Below, one piece after another: positions 52,303-61,420 of a stretch of 64,000 nucleotides of DNA. The DNA is taken from assembly GCF_900105765.1 (NCBI RefSeq), contig NZ_FNTX01000001.1, positions 434,001-498,000 of the forward strand, given 5' to 3'. The notes under the pieces were generated by a model that had not been told where the DNA came from, made no database searches, and saw only the letters and a list, made by a program, of their open reading frames with translations. The stretch is from Ruania alba (lineage in GTDB: Bacteria > Actinomycetota > Actinomycetes > Actinomycetales > Beutenbergiaceae). Within the stretch, counting starts at the first letter, position 1. Every line of letters starts with the position of its first letter. A program made the position numbers and the translations under genes.

Positions 52303-54180
52303 TCAAGTGAGGCCGGCCGCCGTTGCCATGTCGGCCCGGAGCGCGACCAGGCGCTCCGCTGCCCGGGTGCGGGACGCCGTCACGGGCTCGCCCGGGGCGA
52401 CCGGTTCGACCACCTCGAGGTAGAACTTCAGCTTCGGTTCGGTGCCACTGGGGCGCACGATCACCCGGTCCCCGGCCTTGGTGAGGTAGAGCAGGCCGTC
52501 CGTGGGCGGCAGGTCCGGGTAGGTCTGCCCGCCCCCGTCGTTCAGGTCGAGGGAGGTCACGACGGCGGAGCCCGCCAAGGTGCGCGGGCCCGCCATCCGT
52601 AGCCGCGCCATCGTGGCGGTGATCTCGTCGGTGTTCTCCACCCGGACCGTCAGTGGGGCGGTGGCGTGCACGCCGTGGGTGACGGCGAGGTCGTCCAGGG
52701 CATCGAGCAGGGTGCGGCCCTGAGCGCGAAGATCGGCGGCGAGTTCGGCGATGCGCACTGCGGCTGAGATCCCGTCCTTGTCCCGGACAGCTGCCGGATC
52801 GACGCAGTAGCCGAGGGCTTCCTCGTAGCCGTAGACCGCTCCGGGGACGCGGCTGATCCACTTGAACCCGGTGAGGGTGGCCCGGTGCGCCAGACCGTGG
52901 GCGTCGGCGATCGACGCCAGCATCCGGGAGGAGACGATCGAGCTGACCAGCACAGGCCTCGCGGCCCTGCCGGTATCGGCGCCACCCTCCCCGGGGGTGT
53001 CAACTTCACCCCCGGTGGGTTTGTTGTCGGTGGAGGAGCGGTCAGCGACGTGGTCGTCGGTGACGCCGTGGCTAGTGGTGGCCAGGCGGGCGGCCTGCTC
53101 GCCGAGCAGCGAGCCCACCTCGTCTCCGGTGAGCTGGCGCCAGCCGCCCTCGGCCGTGGGGTCGGGCACCGCGACCGAGCAGCGGTCGGCGTCCGGGTCG
53201 TTCGCCAGCACCAGGTCGGCGCCGTTCGCCCGAGCGGTCGCGAACGCCAGATCGAGCGCGCCCGGTTCCTCCGGGTTCGGGAACGCGACCGTGGGGAAGT
53301 CGGGATCGGGCTCGGCCTGCTCGCGCACCAGGTGCACCGTGGTGAAACCGGCCGCACGCAACACCCGGGTTGCGAGCGCCCCTCCTACCCCGTGCATGGG
53401 GGTCAGCACGATGCTCAGCCCAGCACGCGCCGACGCCGGCGCCGGCGCGGTGACCAGGCTTGCCGCGCGATCGGCGTAGGCGTCCACCAGTGAACGCTCC
53501 GCGATCTCCACCGAACCGCCCTGCCGGTCGCCCTCCTCGGCGCTGCGCGGCACGGAGGCCACCGATGGCACCGCGGCGATCTGCGCCGCGATCCGTTCAT
53601 CCGCCGGCGGCACGATCTGCGCACCTTGGCCGGCGTCGGTGATCACCCGGCCACCGAGGTAGACCTTGTACCCGTTGTCCTCGGGAGGGTTGTGCGAGGC
53701 CGTCACCATCACACCGGCGTCCGCGCCGAGCTCGCGGACGGCGAACGCCAGCACCGGGGTGGGCAGCGCCTCGGGCAGCAGCACGGACCGTCCACCGGCA
53801 GCCGCGACTACGTCCGCGGTGTCCCGGGCGAACGTCGCGGAGCCGTAGCGCGCGTCGTAGCCGATCACCACCACCGGAGCAGCACCATCCAGGACCTCGT
53901 GCAGGTACGCCGTCAGGCCGGCCGCAGCCTGGATCACCACGGCGCGGTTCATCCGGTGCGGGCCGGCGCCGAGGCGGCCGCGCAGGCCCGCCGTGCCGAA
54001 GGTGAGTGGTCCGGAGAACCGGTCGGCCAACGCATCGAGCGCCTGCTCCCGCTCGCTCGGCTCGACCCCGCCCCCCTCGGCGTAGCCGAGCAACTCGCGC
54101 AGCTCGTCGACGGTGGCAGGGTCCGGGTCGTCCTCGATCCACGTGCGCACCTGGCTCAGCAGCGCGTCATCGGGCCTCAT
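52303..54180 (-). CDS. Phosphomannomutase/phosphoglucomutase (phosphohexomutase family)
   Basis: A 625-residue phosphosugar mutase. Domain 1 has FGTAGLRGRLGAGPHRMN and the phosphoserine loop GVMVTASHNPPEDNGYKVYL; the metal loop is ANDPDADRCSVA; the sugar-specific region is GYEEALGYCVDP and the phosphate-binding C-terminus is RPSGTEPKLKFYLE. A stretch of about 40 low-complexity residues (rich in Thr, Gly, Asp and Glu) is inserted after the GDEVGSLL segment. The ATG at 54180 overlaps the purine nucleoside phosphorylase stop. In nucleoside breakdown it could act as a phosphopentomutase for ribose-1-phosphate. Confidence 0.93.
   Translation of the reverse strand: MRPDDALLSQVRTWIEDDPDPATVDELRELLGYAEGGGVEPSEREQALDALADRFSGPLTFGTAGLRGRLGAGPHRMNRAVVIQAAAGLTAYLHEVLDGAAPVVVIGYDARYGSATFARDTADVVAAAGGRSVLLPEALPTPVLAFAVRELGADAGVMVTASHNPPEDNGYKVYLGGRVITDAGQGAQIVPPADERIAAQIAAVPSVASVPRSAEEGDRQGGSVEIAERSLVDAYADRAASLVTAPAPASARAGLSIVLTPMHGVGGALATRVLRAAGFTTVHLVREQAEPDPDFPTVAFPNPEEPGALDLAFATARANGADLVLANDPDADRCSVAVPDPTAEGGWRQLTGDEVGSLLGEQAARLATTSHGVTDDHVADRSSTDNKPTGGEVDTPGEGGADTGRAARPVLVSSIVSSRMLASIADAHGLAHRATLTGFKWISRVPGAVYGYEEALGYCVDPAAVRDKDGISAAVRIAELAADLRAQGRTLLDALDDLAVTHGVHATAPLTVRVENTDEITATMARLRMAGPRTLAGSAVVTSLDLNDGGGQTYPDLPPTDGLLYLTKAGDRVIVRPSGTEPKLKFYLEVVEPVAPGEPVTASRTRAAERLVALRADMATAAGLT
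52991..53015. repeat. Perfect 9-bp hairpin inside the mutase coding region
   Basis: CCGGGGGTG and CACCCCCGG flank a seven-base loop. It lies exactly in the low-complexity insertion of the mutase gene, so the insertion may derive from a palindromic element captured in frame. Confidence 0.4.
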
Positions 54181-55049
54181 GGCACCGCCCGGCGCACGAT
54201 CTGCGCCAGCAGCTCCGAGATGCGGGGTGCGGCCGCCTGCCCTGCCTCGATCACCTCGGCGTGGGAGAGCGGTTGGGCGGAGATCCCGGCGGCCAGGTTC
54301 GTCACCAGGGAGATCCCCAGGATCTCCAGACCCGCGTGCCGGGCCGCGATGGCCTCCAGGGCTGTGGACATGCCCACCAGATCCCCACCGATCCGCCTGG
54401 CCATCTGTACCTCGGCCGGGGTCTCGTAGTGCGGCCCGCGGAACTGGCAGTACACGCCCTCGGCCAGGCTGGGGTCCACCTCGCGGGCGATCTCCCGCAG
54501 CCGGGGGGAGTACAGGTCGGTGAGGTCCACGAACGTCGCACCCTCCAGCGGGGAGGCGGCGGTGAGGTTGATGTGGTCGCTGAGCAGCACCGGGGTACCG
54601 GGAACCCACTCCGGGCGCAGCCCACCGCACCCGTTGGTCAGCACCACGGTCTGCGCGCCGGCGGCAGCGGCCGTGCGTACCCCGTGCGCCACCCGGCGCA
54701 CCCCGCGGCCCTCGTAGAAATGCGTCCGCGCACCCAGCACGAGGGCATGTCGGGTGATGCCGGCGTGGTCGGAGTACCGGATCGAGCGCAGCGTGCCCGA
54801 ATGACCGGGCACGCCGGAACGAGAGAACCCCGGCACCTCGCCGGCATCGATCTCGGCCACTGTCTCCCCGAGCACGTCGGCCGCCGGGCCCCAGCCCGAT
54901 CCGAGCACCAGGGCGATGTCGTGCCGGTCCACCCCGCTGCGTGCGGCGATGGTGCGCGCCGCCTGAGCGGCCGCCTCGAACGGGTCGGTGCCGGGATCAT
55001 CCAGGTCCACGACCGCATGTGCAGGGTCGGTGCTCGCGTTCTCACTCAC
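54177..55049 (-). CDS. Purine nucleoside phosphorylase (trimeric type)
   Basis: Splits inosine, guanosine and their deoxy forms into base and (deoxy)ribose-1-phosphate. The product has LVLGSGWGPAADVL (phosphate site), HFYEGRGVRRVAHGVR, VLTNGCGGLRPEW, FRGPHYETPAEVQMAR and GMSTALEAIAARH, all characteristic of the trimeric class. The GTG at 55049 gives 290 residues. A start at 55178 would extend through the divergent promoter. It is coupled to the mutase gene by a four-base overlap, a sensible pair for feeding ribose-1-phosphate onward. Confidence 0.94.
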   Translation of the reverse strand: MSENASTDPAHAVVDLDDPGTDPFEAAAQAARTIAARSGVDRHDIALVLGSGWGPAADVLGETVAEIDAGEVPGFSRSGVPGHSGTLRSIRYSDHAGITRHALVLGARTHFYEGRGVRRVAHGVRTAAAAGAQTVVLTNGCGGLRPEWVPGTPVLLSDHINLTAASPLEGATFVDLTDLYSPRLREIAREVDPSLAEGVYCQFRGPHYETPAEVQMARRIGGDLVGMSTALEAIAARHAGLEILGISLVTNLAAGISAQPLSHAEVIEAGQAAAPRISELLAQIVRRAVP

Positions 55050-55086
55050 ATGCCCGAAGATACCGCCCACCGTGCACAATGAACGG

Positions 55087-56544
55087 GTGACCTCCACACC
55101 CGATGCACCTGCACCATCCGAACAGAGCAGTGGCGTGGGCCGCTCGAGCACCCGCGAAGGCTCCCGCGTCGTCATCATCGGCGGCGGCCCCGGGGGATAC
55201 GAGGCCGCGCTGGTGGCCCGTCAGCTCGGTGCCGACGTCACGCTGGTGGAGCGCCAAGGGGTCGGTGGGTCGGCCGTGCTCACCGACGTGGTGCCCTCCA
55301 AGACGCTCATCGCGACCGCCGAATGGATGACCCTCACCGAGAGCGCCAGCGAACTCGGCATCCGGCCGCGCGGGGAGGAGGCGATCTCCTACACGGCCGA
55401 CTTCAGCACCGTGAACGCCCGCGTGGTCGCCCTCGCGAACAAGCAGAGCACCGACATCCACACCCGCCTGGAGCGCGAAGGGGTGCGCCTGGTGGACGGC
55501 ACCGGCCGCCTGGACGGGCCGCACCGGGTGATCGCCACCACCGCGCACGGGGACATGCAACTCCCCGCCGATGTGGTGCTGCTCGCCACCGGAGCCCGCC
55601 CGCGTGAACTCCCGACGGCGCAACCGGACGGAGAGCGCATCCTCACCTGGACGCAGCTGTACCACCTCACCGAGATCCCGGAACGGCTGATCGTGGTCGG
55701 CTCCGGGGTGACCGGCGCCGAGTTCGCCGGCGCCTACAACGCCCTCGGTGCCGACGTGGTGCTGGTCTCCAGCCGGGACCGGGTGCTGCCAGGGGAGGAC
55801 GCCGACGCCGCCGAGCTGATCGAGCAGGTCTTCAAGCGCCGCGGCATGGAGGTGCTCTCCCGGTCCCGCGCGGCATCTGCACGCCGCACCGAGAACGGGG
55901 TGGAGGTTGAGCTGGCCGACGGGCGCATGGTCAGCGGCTCGCACTGCCTCATCGCCGTGGGTGGGGTGCCGAACACCGAGGACCTCGGCCTGGCCGAGAC
56001 CGGGGTGGCGGTGAACGAGCGCGGCCACATCCAGGTGGACCGGGTCTCGCGCACCACGGTGCGCGGGGTCTACGCCGCGGGCGACTGCACCGGGGTGCTG
56101 CCGCTGGCCTCCGTCGCAGCCATGCAGGGGCGGATCGCCATGTGGCACTCCCTCGGCGACGCGGTGTCCCCGCTCGACCTCGGGCAGGTCTCGGCAAACA
56201 TCTTCACCGCCCCGGAGATCGCCACCGTGGGAATCCCGCAGCACAAGATCGACTCCGGCGCGGTGGACGGCGCCGTAACCACTCTGCCCTTGGCCCGCAA
56301 CCCACGCGCAAAGATGCAGGGGATCAATGAAGGTTTCGTGAAGCTGTTCTCTCGCCGATCCTCCGGCACAGTGATCGGGGGCGTGGTGGTAGCGCCGAGG
56401 GCGAGCGAGCTGATCTTCCCGATCACGCTGGCCATCTCCAACCGGCTCACCGTGGACCAGATCGCGGGGGCGTTCACCGTGTACCCGTCGCTGTCCGGGT
56501 CGATCGCTGAGGCCGCCAGGACACTGCACGACGCCCGCGGGTAG
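55087..56544 (+). CDS. lpdA: NAD(P)H-quinone dehydrogenase, LpdA-type (no redox disulfide)
   Basis: A 485-residue flavoprotein of the disulfide-reductase family: FAD site VVIIGGGPGGYEAALVARQL, NAD site LIVVGSGVTGAEFAGAYNAL, second FAD motif GVYAAGDCTGVLPLAS and a C-terminal dimer domain. Where lipoamide dehydrogenases have C-x4-C it reads GVGGSAVLTDVVPSKTLIA, with no cysteine. This matches the mycobacterial LpdA (Rv3303c) class, which reduces quinones. The GTG at 55087 follows CACAAT by six bases (leaderless). Confidence 0.88.
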   Translation: MTSTPDAPAPSEQSSGVGRSSTREGSRVVIIGGGPGGYEAALVARQLGADVTLVERQGVGGSAVLTDVVPSKTLIATAEWMTLTESASELGIRPRGEEAISYTADFSTVNARVVALANKQSTDIHTRLEREGVRLVDGTGRLDGPHRVIATTAHGDMQLPADVVLLATGARPRELPTAQPDGERILTWTQLYHLTEIPERLIVVGSGVTGAEFAGAYNALGADVVLVSSRDRVLPGEDADAAELIEQVFKRRGMEVLSRSRAASARRTENGVEVELADGRMVSGSHCLIAVGGVPNTEDLGLAETGVAVNERGHIQVDRVSRTTVRGVYAAGDCTGVLPLASVAAMQGRIAMWHSLGDAVSPLDLGQVSANIFTAPEIATVGIPQHKIDSGAVDGAVTTLPLARNPRAKMQGINEGFVKLFSRRSSGTVIGGVVVAPRASELIFPITLAISNRLTVDQIAGAFTVYPSLSGSIAEAARTLHDARG

Positions 56545-56557
56545 CACACCCTCGGCC

Positions 56558-57310
56558 TCAGCCGATGCTCGTCGACTCACCCAACGGCACCGACTCCAGC
56601 TGGGTGGCGTCGTCGGCACCGATCAGGCCCCGCTCACGCAGCCGTCGGATCGCCCGACGGCGGTCGTCGAGCAGCTTCTCGCGCTCCCGTGGATCCAGGG
56701 CATCGATGAGTTCGGCAGCGGTGCGCTGGTCCGGGGTGCCGATCGTGCGGAAATGGTCCGGGATGGGCACCCGGCGCCCACGGGACCCGAGCACGATCGC
56801 CGCAAGGATGATCGCCGCCGCGGCGGACGCCACCCAGACCGGGAGGGAGGGCACGGCGAAGGCGGCGATGTCCACTCCCCGCACCGTCTCCAACTGCAGG
56901 AGGGCGAGACCGCCGCAGACGATCGTGCCCGCCAAGTACACGATCTCGACCGGCGCGGCGTGCCGGTCGCTGCGCAGCCACCGAACGGCGACCACTACCA
57001 CCCCGACCACGGCGACCGCGAACGCCCACGCGGTCACGGGCACCCCCAGAGAGTCGTCCAACCCGTCCCCGAACCGGCCCGCACCACCGAGCGTGCTCAC
57101 GCCGGTGATCGGGGCCATCATCAGCACCACGATCGCGACCGCACGCAGCAGCCGCCGGGTGGTAGCGGAGTCCGTGACCCGTTGACGCCCGAGGGCGCGC
57201 AGGATCTCGTCGTGGTTCTTCAGCACATACAGGTCGAGGTCGCCCAGCGCCAAGCCGTACGCCGGAACCTGCTTCGACCAGGTACGCACATTGATCGTCT
57301 GATTCGCCAT
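56558..57310 (-). CDS. Uncharacterised four-helix membrane protein
   Basis: A 250-residue protein. Residues 1-50 are soluble, then come four hydrophobic stretches (around 60-80, 95-115, 128-145 and 160-180). The cytosolic tail of 65 residues is charged (DALDPREREKLLDDRRRAIR). I recognise no family. It has its own start (ATG at 57310) after GAAGGGAC and stands alone between the lpdA and dapE genes. Confidence 0.7.
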   Translation of the reverse strand: MANQTINVRTWSKQVPAYGLALGDLDLYVLKNHDEILRALGRQRVTDSATTRRLLRAVAIVVLMMAPITGVSTLGGAGRFGDGLDDSLGVPVTAWAFAVAVVGVVVVAVRWLRSDRHAAPVEIVYLAGTIVCGGLALLQLETVRGVDIAAFAVPSLPVWVASAAAAIILAAIVLGSRGRRVPIPDHFRTIGTPDQRTAAELIDALDPREREKLLDDRRRAIRRLRERGLIGADDATQLESVPLGESTSIG

Positions 57311-57423
57311 CGGCGTCCCTTCGGTCGACCGGCGGACTCGAGATGTCAATCACACGCTACTGACCTGCGCAATCGTGACCGTTGGCGGTCGTCGAAGCAT
57401 CGTGTGATCGTTACGCTCAAGTC

Positions 57424-58554
57424 ATGCCAGTCGCACTGCCCGACCCCCGCGAGGTCGACGTTGTCACCCTGACCCGCGCGATCTGCGACATCCCCAGCGT
57501 CAGCGGGAACGAGACCGCGCTCGCGAACGCCGTCGAGGACCTGCTGCTCAGCGCCGACCACCTCGAGGTGCTCCGCGACGGGGACGCCGTGGTGGCCCGC
57601 ACCCACCTGGGACGAGACCGCCGGGTCGTCATCGCCGGCCACTTGGACACCGTGCCCATCCAGGACAACCTGCCTACCCAGCTGCTGCAGCGCGACGGCG
57701 AGGAGATCCTCACCGGCCGAGGCACCGTGGACATGAAAGGCGGCGTCGCGGTCGCGCTGCACCTCGCCGTCACCCTCACCGATCCGGGCGTCGACGTGAC
57801 CTGGGTCTTCTACGACCACGAAGAGGTCGAAGCGACGAAGAACGGGCTCGGCCGCGTGGTGCGTACCCACCCGGACTGGCTGACCGGTGACTTCGCCGTG
57901 CTTGGTGAACCCACCGCCGGGGGCATCGAAGGCGGCTGCAACGGCACCCTGCGTGTGGAGGTGCGCACCCACGGCACCACGGCTCACTCCGCCCGCGCCT
58001 GGAAGGGGCACAATGCCATCCACGACGCCGCCGACGTACTGGCCCGGCTGGCCGCGTACAGCCCGGGCGAGGTCGAGGTGGACGGGCTGGTCTACCGGGA
58101 GGGGATGAACGCCGTCGGGATCCGTGGCGGGATCGCCACCAATATGATCCCGGACGAGTGCGTGGTCACCGTGAACTACCGGTTCGCGCCCTCGGCGAGC
58201 GTGGAGCAGGCGTATGCCCACGTGTGCGAGCTGTTCGACGGCTACGAGCTCGCACTGACCGACTCCTCACCGGGCGCCCGGCCCGGGATGGACTCCCCAG
58301 CCGCCCGTGACTTCCTGGAGGCCGTCACCGCTGTGACGGGCGGGGAGCTCGGCCCCAAGTACGGCTGGACCGATGTCGCCCGGTTCAGCGAGCTGGGGGT
58401 CCCCGCCGTCAACTTCGGCCCCGGCGACCCCTCGCTCGCCCACGCCGACGACGAGCACGTCCCCACCGAGCAGATCCGACAGTGTGCAGCCGCCCTGGCT
58501 GCGTGGTTGACCGCCCCGGCTCACGGCCCGGGCGAGAAGAGGAGCCCACAATGA
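57424..58554 (+). CDS. dapE: Succinyl-diaminopimelate desuccinylase
   Basis: A 376-residue M20 metallopeptidase that removes succinate in lysine and meso-diaminopimelate synthesis. Metal and catalytic residues are seen in VIAGHLDTVPIQDN, GRGTVDMKGGVAV, FYDHEEVEATKNGL and LGEPTAGGIEGGCNG. GWTDVARFSELGVPAVNFGP is at the C-terminal end. TACGCT (57412-57417) lies six bases before the ATG (leaderless). It overlaps the LOG-family gene by four bases. Confidence 0.94.
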   Translation: MPVALPDPREVDVVTLTRAICDIPSVSGNETALANAVEDLLLSADHLEVLRDGDAVVARTHLGRDRRVVIAGHLDTVPIQDNLPTQLLQRDGEEILTGRGTVDMKGGVAVALHLAVTLTDPGVDVTWVFYDHEEVEATKNGLGRVVRTHPDWLTGDFAVLGEPTAGGIEGGCNGTLRVEVRTHGTTAHSARAWKGHNAIHDAADVLARLAAYSPGEVEVDGLVYREGMNAVGIRGGIATNMIPDECVVTVNYRFAPSASVEQAYAHVCELFDGYELALTDSSPGARPGMDSPAARDFLEAVTAVTGGELGPKYGWTDVARFSELGVPAVNFGPGDPSLAHADDEHVPTEQIRQCAAALAAWLTAPAHGPGEKRSPQ

Positions 58555-59354
58555 CCGCTGACCGCAAGCACAATTACTGGAAGGGCCCGGTGCAGCTTCG
58601 GGGCCGGCAGATCCCGGAGAAGACCACCGATGAGCGACTCCTCGAGCCCTCCGAGGGTGCCGACTGGGTGCACTCCGACCCGTGGCGGGTGCTGCGGATC
58701 CAGTCCGAGTTCGTGGAGGGCTTCGGCGCGCTTGCCGAGCTCGGCCCCGCGGTGAGCGTGTTCGGCTCCGCCCGGACACGCCCGGAGGACCCCGAGTACG
58801 CACTCGCCGAAGAGGTGGCCCAGAACATCACTGCCGCCGGGTACGCGGTGATCACCGGCGGTGGCCCGGGCGTGATGGAGGCTGCCAACAAGGGGGCGCA
58901 CGAGTCCGGCGGCATCTCGGTAGGGCTGGGGATCGAGCTCCCGTTCGAGCAGGGCCTCAACGAGTACGTCGACCTCGGTGTGAACTTCCGGTACTTCTTC
59001 GCTCGCAAGACGATGTTCGTGAAGTACTCCGAAGGTTTCATCGTGCTCCCCGGTGGTTTCGGCACCATGGACGAACTGTTCGAGTCGCTCACTCTGGTGC
59101 AGACGAAGAAGGTGAAGCGGTTCCCGATCGTGCTCGTGGGCACCGAGTTCTGGGGCGGCCTGGTGGACTGGATCCGGCACTCGCTCGCCGGTCGCGGCAC
59201 GATCTCCGAGCACGACCTGGATCTGGTGCACCTCACCGACGACCCGGCCGAGGCCGTGGATGTGGTGGTCAAGGCGAACCGGAGCCGCCGCCGCCAGGAG
59301 ATGGCTGCGGCCGCCGATGCTGCGGCGCGCGCCGGTGCCGCCGGTCCCGAGTGA
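58551..59354 (+). CDS. LOG-family protein (TIGR00730-like)
   Basis: A 267-residue Rossmann-fold protein with the LOG signatures GGGPGVMEAANKGAHESGG and VLPGGFGTMDELFESLTLVQ. Related proteins release cytokinin bases from nucleotides by N-ribosyl hydrolysis, and the wider family acts on AMP-like nucleotides. It follows dapE with overlap, an arrangement common in actinobacteria. An N-terminal part of about 55 residues precedes the fold. Confidence 0.9.
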   Translation: MTADRKHNYWKGPVQLRGRQIPEKTTDERLLEPSEGADWVHSDPWRVLRIQSEFVEGFGALAELGPAVSVFGSARTRPEDPEYALAEEVAQNITAAGYAVITGGGPGVMEAANKGAHESGGISVGLGIELPFEQGLNEYVDLGVNFRYFFARKTMFVKYSEGFIVLPGGFGTMDELFESLTLVQTKKVKRFPIVLVGTEFWGGLVDWIRHSLAGRGTISEHDLDLVHLTDDPAEAVDVVVKANRSRRRQEMAAAADAAARAGAAGPE

Positions 59355-59361
59355 GCACCCG

Positions 59362-59616
59362 ATGATCTGGGTCACGGCCATCACCTGGATGCTGCTCGGT
59401 GTATGCGCATTCGTCGCGTGCGTCGCGGTGGCCGTCTCCAGCGGGCAGTGGCAGGTGACCTTCGACGACCCCTCCGACCCTGACCAGGCCGAGATGATGG
59501 AGTCCCGCGTCACACCTGGCATAGAATGGGACATGAACCGCACCACAGGTGGGTCGTCAGGGGAGATCACGCCCGCGACCACCGAGGGCGCATCACGCAC
59601 TCAGAACAGGGAGTAA
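59362..59616 (+). CDS. Small single-helix membrane protein
   Basis: An 84-residue protein with one membrane helix at residues 3-25 (begins MIWVTAITWMLLG) and an acidic cytosolic or outer tail. Similar small proteins follow LOG genes in actinobacteria, often annotated as DivIVA-related leaders or hypotheticals. No ribosome-binding site stands out, and I cannot assign a function. Confidence 0.6.
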   Translation: MIWVTAITWMLLGVCAFVACVAVAVSSGQWQVTFDDPSDPDQAEMMESRVTPGIEWDMNRTTGGSSGEITPATTEGASRTQNRE

Positions 59617-59620
59617 CCCC

Positions 59621-59788
59621 ATGGCCGCCATGAAGCCCAGAACCGGTGACGGACCGCTCGAGGTCACCAAGGAGGGCCGTGGGATCATCATGCGCGTGCC
59701 GCTCGAAGGTGGTGGTCGTCTCGTGGTCGAGCTCAAGCCCGGCGAGGCGGACGAACTGAGCGCTGCGCTCTCCGCCGTCGCCGGCTGA
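59621..59788 (+). CDS. DUF3117 protein
   Basis: A 55-residue protein: MAAMKPRTGDGPLEVTKEGR followed by a strand-rich second half ending in an Ala-rich helix. It matches the actinobacteria-specific DUF3117 family, conserved in almost all members of the phylum, including its length. AGGGAG precedes the ATG. The function is unknown. It is followed by pepA after two bases. Confidence 0.92.
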   Translation: MAAMKPRTGDGPLEVTKEGRGIIMRVPLEGGGRLVVELKPGEADELSAALSAVAG

Positions 59789-59790
59789 GG

Positions 59791-61314
59791 ATGGTTCACG
59801 CCCCCACACTCACCGTAGGACCTGCCACTCCCGGCTCGGACGACCTGAGCGCATGGGGTGAGGACGCCACGCTTGCGCTCGCCGTCGCCCCGGCCATGCC
59901 CGACGGCGCAGGGGAGCACTCCCTGCGCGTCGCCGGGGTGCATGGGTACGACATCGACCTTGCCGAGTGGGCCGGCACAGCGGGCGTCACCGGCAGGGCC
60001 GGTGAGTCCGTCGTGGTGTCGTTGCCCCGCCTCGAGCGTTGGGCGGGCCTGCCGCGCAGGGTCGTGTTCCTCGGGATCGGGGACGGGTCGGACCGTTCCT
60101 CACGCCGCGCCGGTGCGGCACTGGCCACGACCTCGGTGGGGCAGGAGCATGCCGTCCTGGTGCTTGCCGATCTGCTCGACGGCGATGCTTCCGCCCTGGT
60201 CGAAGGCGTGCTGCTGGGCGCCTACGCGCCCCCGTCTCAGGGATCGGCGGTCACGAGATCAGCGTCACTGGCAGCACTGACATTGTGCGGCGCAGCGGTC
60301 GATCTCGATGCTGCGGTCGCCGACGGGGCGATCGCAGCGGAGACCACGCTGGTGGCTCGTCGCCTCGCGGCGACGCCGTCGAACGTGAAGAACCCGCAGT
60401 GGATGGCCGAGCAAGCGGCCGAGCTCGCCGAGGGGACCGGACTACTTGTGCAGTCCCGGGACGAGACCTGGCTCGCACAGCACGGCTTCGGCGGGATCCT
60501 CGCCGTCGGCGGTGGTTCCGACAGTCCACCGCGCCTGGTGACCGTGGAGCACCCTGGAGCCCCGGGAGCCGACGACTCGGCACCTGTGGTGCTGGTGGGC
60601 AAGGGCATCACCTATGACACCGGTGGCATCTCGCTGAAACCACGCGAGGCGATGATCCCGATGAAGACGGACATGGCCGGTGCCGCGGCTGTGCTGGGCA
60701 CCGTCCTCGGCGCCGCACGTGCCCAGCTTCCGGTGCGGGTGGTGGCAGTACTGCCGTTGGCCGAGAACGCCATCGGCGCCGCGTCCTACCGGCCCAGCGA
60801 CGTCGTCGAGATGGTCGACGGCACCACCGTGGAGATCGGGAACACCGATGCCGAAGGGCGCATGGTGCTCGCCGACGCGATGGCGTGGGCGCGAGCGACC
60901 TACGCCCCGGCAGCGCTCGTGGACGTGGCCACGTTGACCGGCGCAGCGAGCCTTGGTCTGGGCAAGCGGCACGCAGCGCTGTATGCCACCGACGACGTGC
61001 TCACCACTGGTCTGCAGACGGCGGCCGAACGCACCGGCGAGCAGGTGTGGCCGATGCCGCTGGTGCCCGAGTACCGTCGCGCCCTCGAGTCCTCGGTGGC
61101 TGATCTGTCCCACATCGCCACCGACGCCACGGTCGGCGGTGGCTCCATCACCGCGGCCCTGTTCCTGCAGCATTTCGCGGGGGAGCAGCCGTGGGCGCAC
61201 CTGGACATCGCCGGCCCTGGCCGCTCACCCAAGGCGGAGCACGAGGTGAGCGAAGGGGCGACCGGATTCGGCGCGCGCCTGCTGTTCCGTTGGCTGCAAT
61301 CGCTGGGCCAGTAA
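59791..61314 (+). CDS. pepA: Leucyl aminopeptidase (M17)
   Basis: A 507-residue M17 aminopeptidase with two metal ions. The catalytic domain carries VGKGITYDTGGISLKPREAM (Lys and Asp ligands), MKTDMAGAAAVLGT and NTDAEGRMVLADAM with the Asp-Glu-Arg of the active site. The N-terminal macro-like domain (residues 1-190) is more divergent. It removes N-terminal residues from peptides in the cytosol. It starts two bases after the DUF3117 stop, so the two are likely co-transcribed. Confidence 0.94.
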   Translation: MVHAPTLTVGPATPGSDDLSAWGEDATLALAVAPAMPDGAGEHSLRVAGVHGYDIDLAEWAGTAGVTGRAGESVVVSLPRLERWAGLPRRVVFLGIGDGSDRSSRRAGAALATTSVGQEHAVLVLADLLDGDASALVEGVLLGAYAPPSQGSAVTRSASLAALTLCGAAVDLDAAVADGAIAAETTLVARRLAATPSNVKNPQWMAEQAAELAEGTGLLVQSRDETWLAQHGFGGILAVGGGSDSPPRLVTVEHPGAPGADDSAPVVLVGKGITYDTGGISLKPREAMIPMKTDMAGAAAVLGTVLGAARAQLPVRVVAVLPLAENAIGAASYRPSDVVEMVDGTTVEIGNTDAEGRMVLADAMAWARATYAPAALVDVATLTGAASLGLGKRHAALYATDDVLTTGLQTAAERTGEQVWPMPLVPEYRRALESSVADLSHIATDATVGGGSITAALFLQHFAGEQPWAHLDIAGPGRSPKAEHEVSEGATGFGARLLFRWLQSLGQ

Positions 61315-61360
61315 GAGCTCCAGCCCGCGCTCACCCCTATGCTGCGGCCGTCCACCCAGC

Positions 61361-61420
61361 GCCGAACGCAATGTTGTGCGGCGTTTCCCGCATCAGACGC
61401 CGCACACAGTTGCGTTCGGC
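61361..61420. terminator. Long inverted repeat between convergent pepA and methyltransferase
   Basis: The arms 61361-61384 and 61397-61420 pair at 21 of 24 positions, beginning GCCGAACGCAA and ending TTGCGTTCGGC, around a 12-base loop. It could end both transcripts. Confidence 0.6.

Noticed and set aside
57360-57423. Riboswitch upstream of dapE
   Set aside because: The gap is only about 110 bases, has no conserved aptamer motif that I recognise, and the -10 box implies a leaderless transcript.
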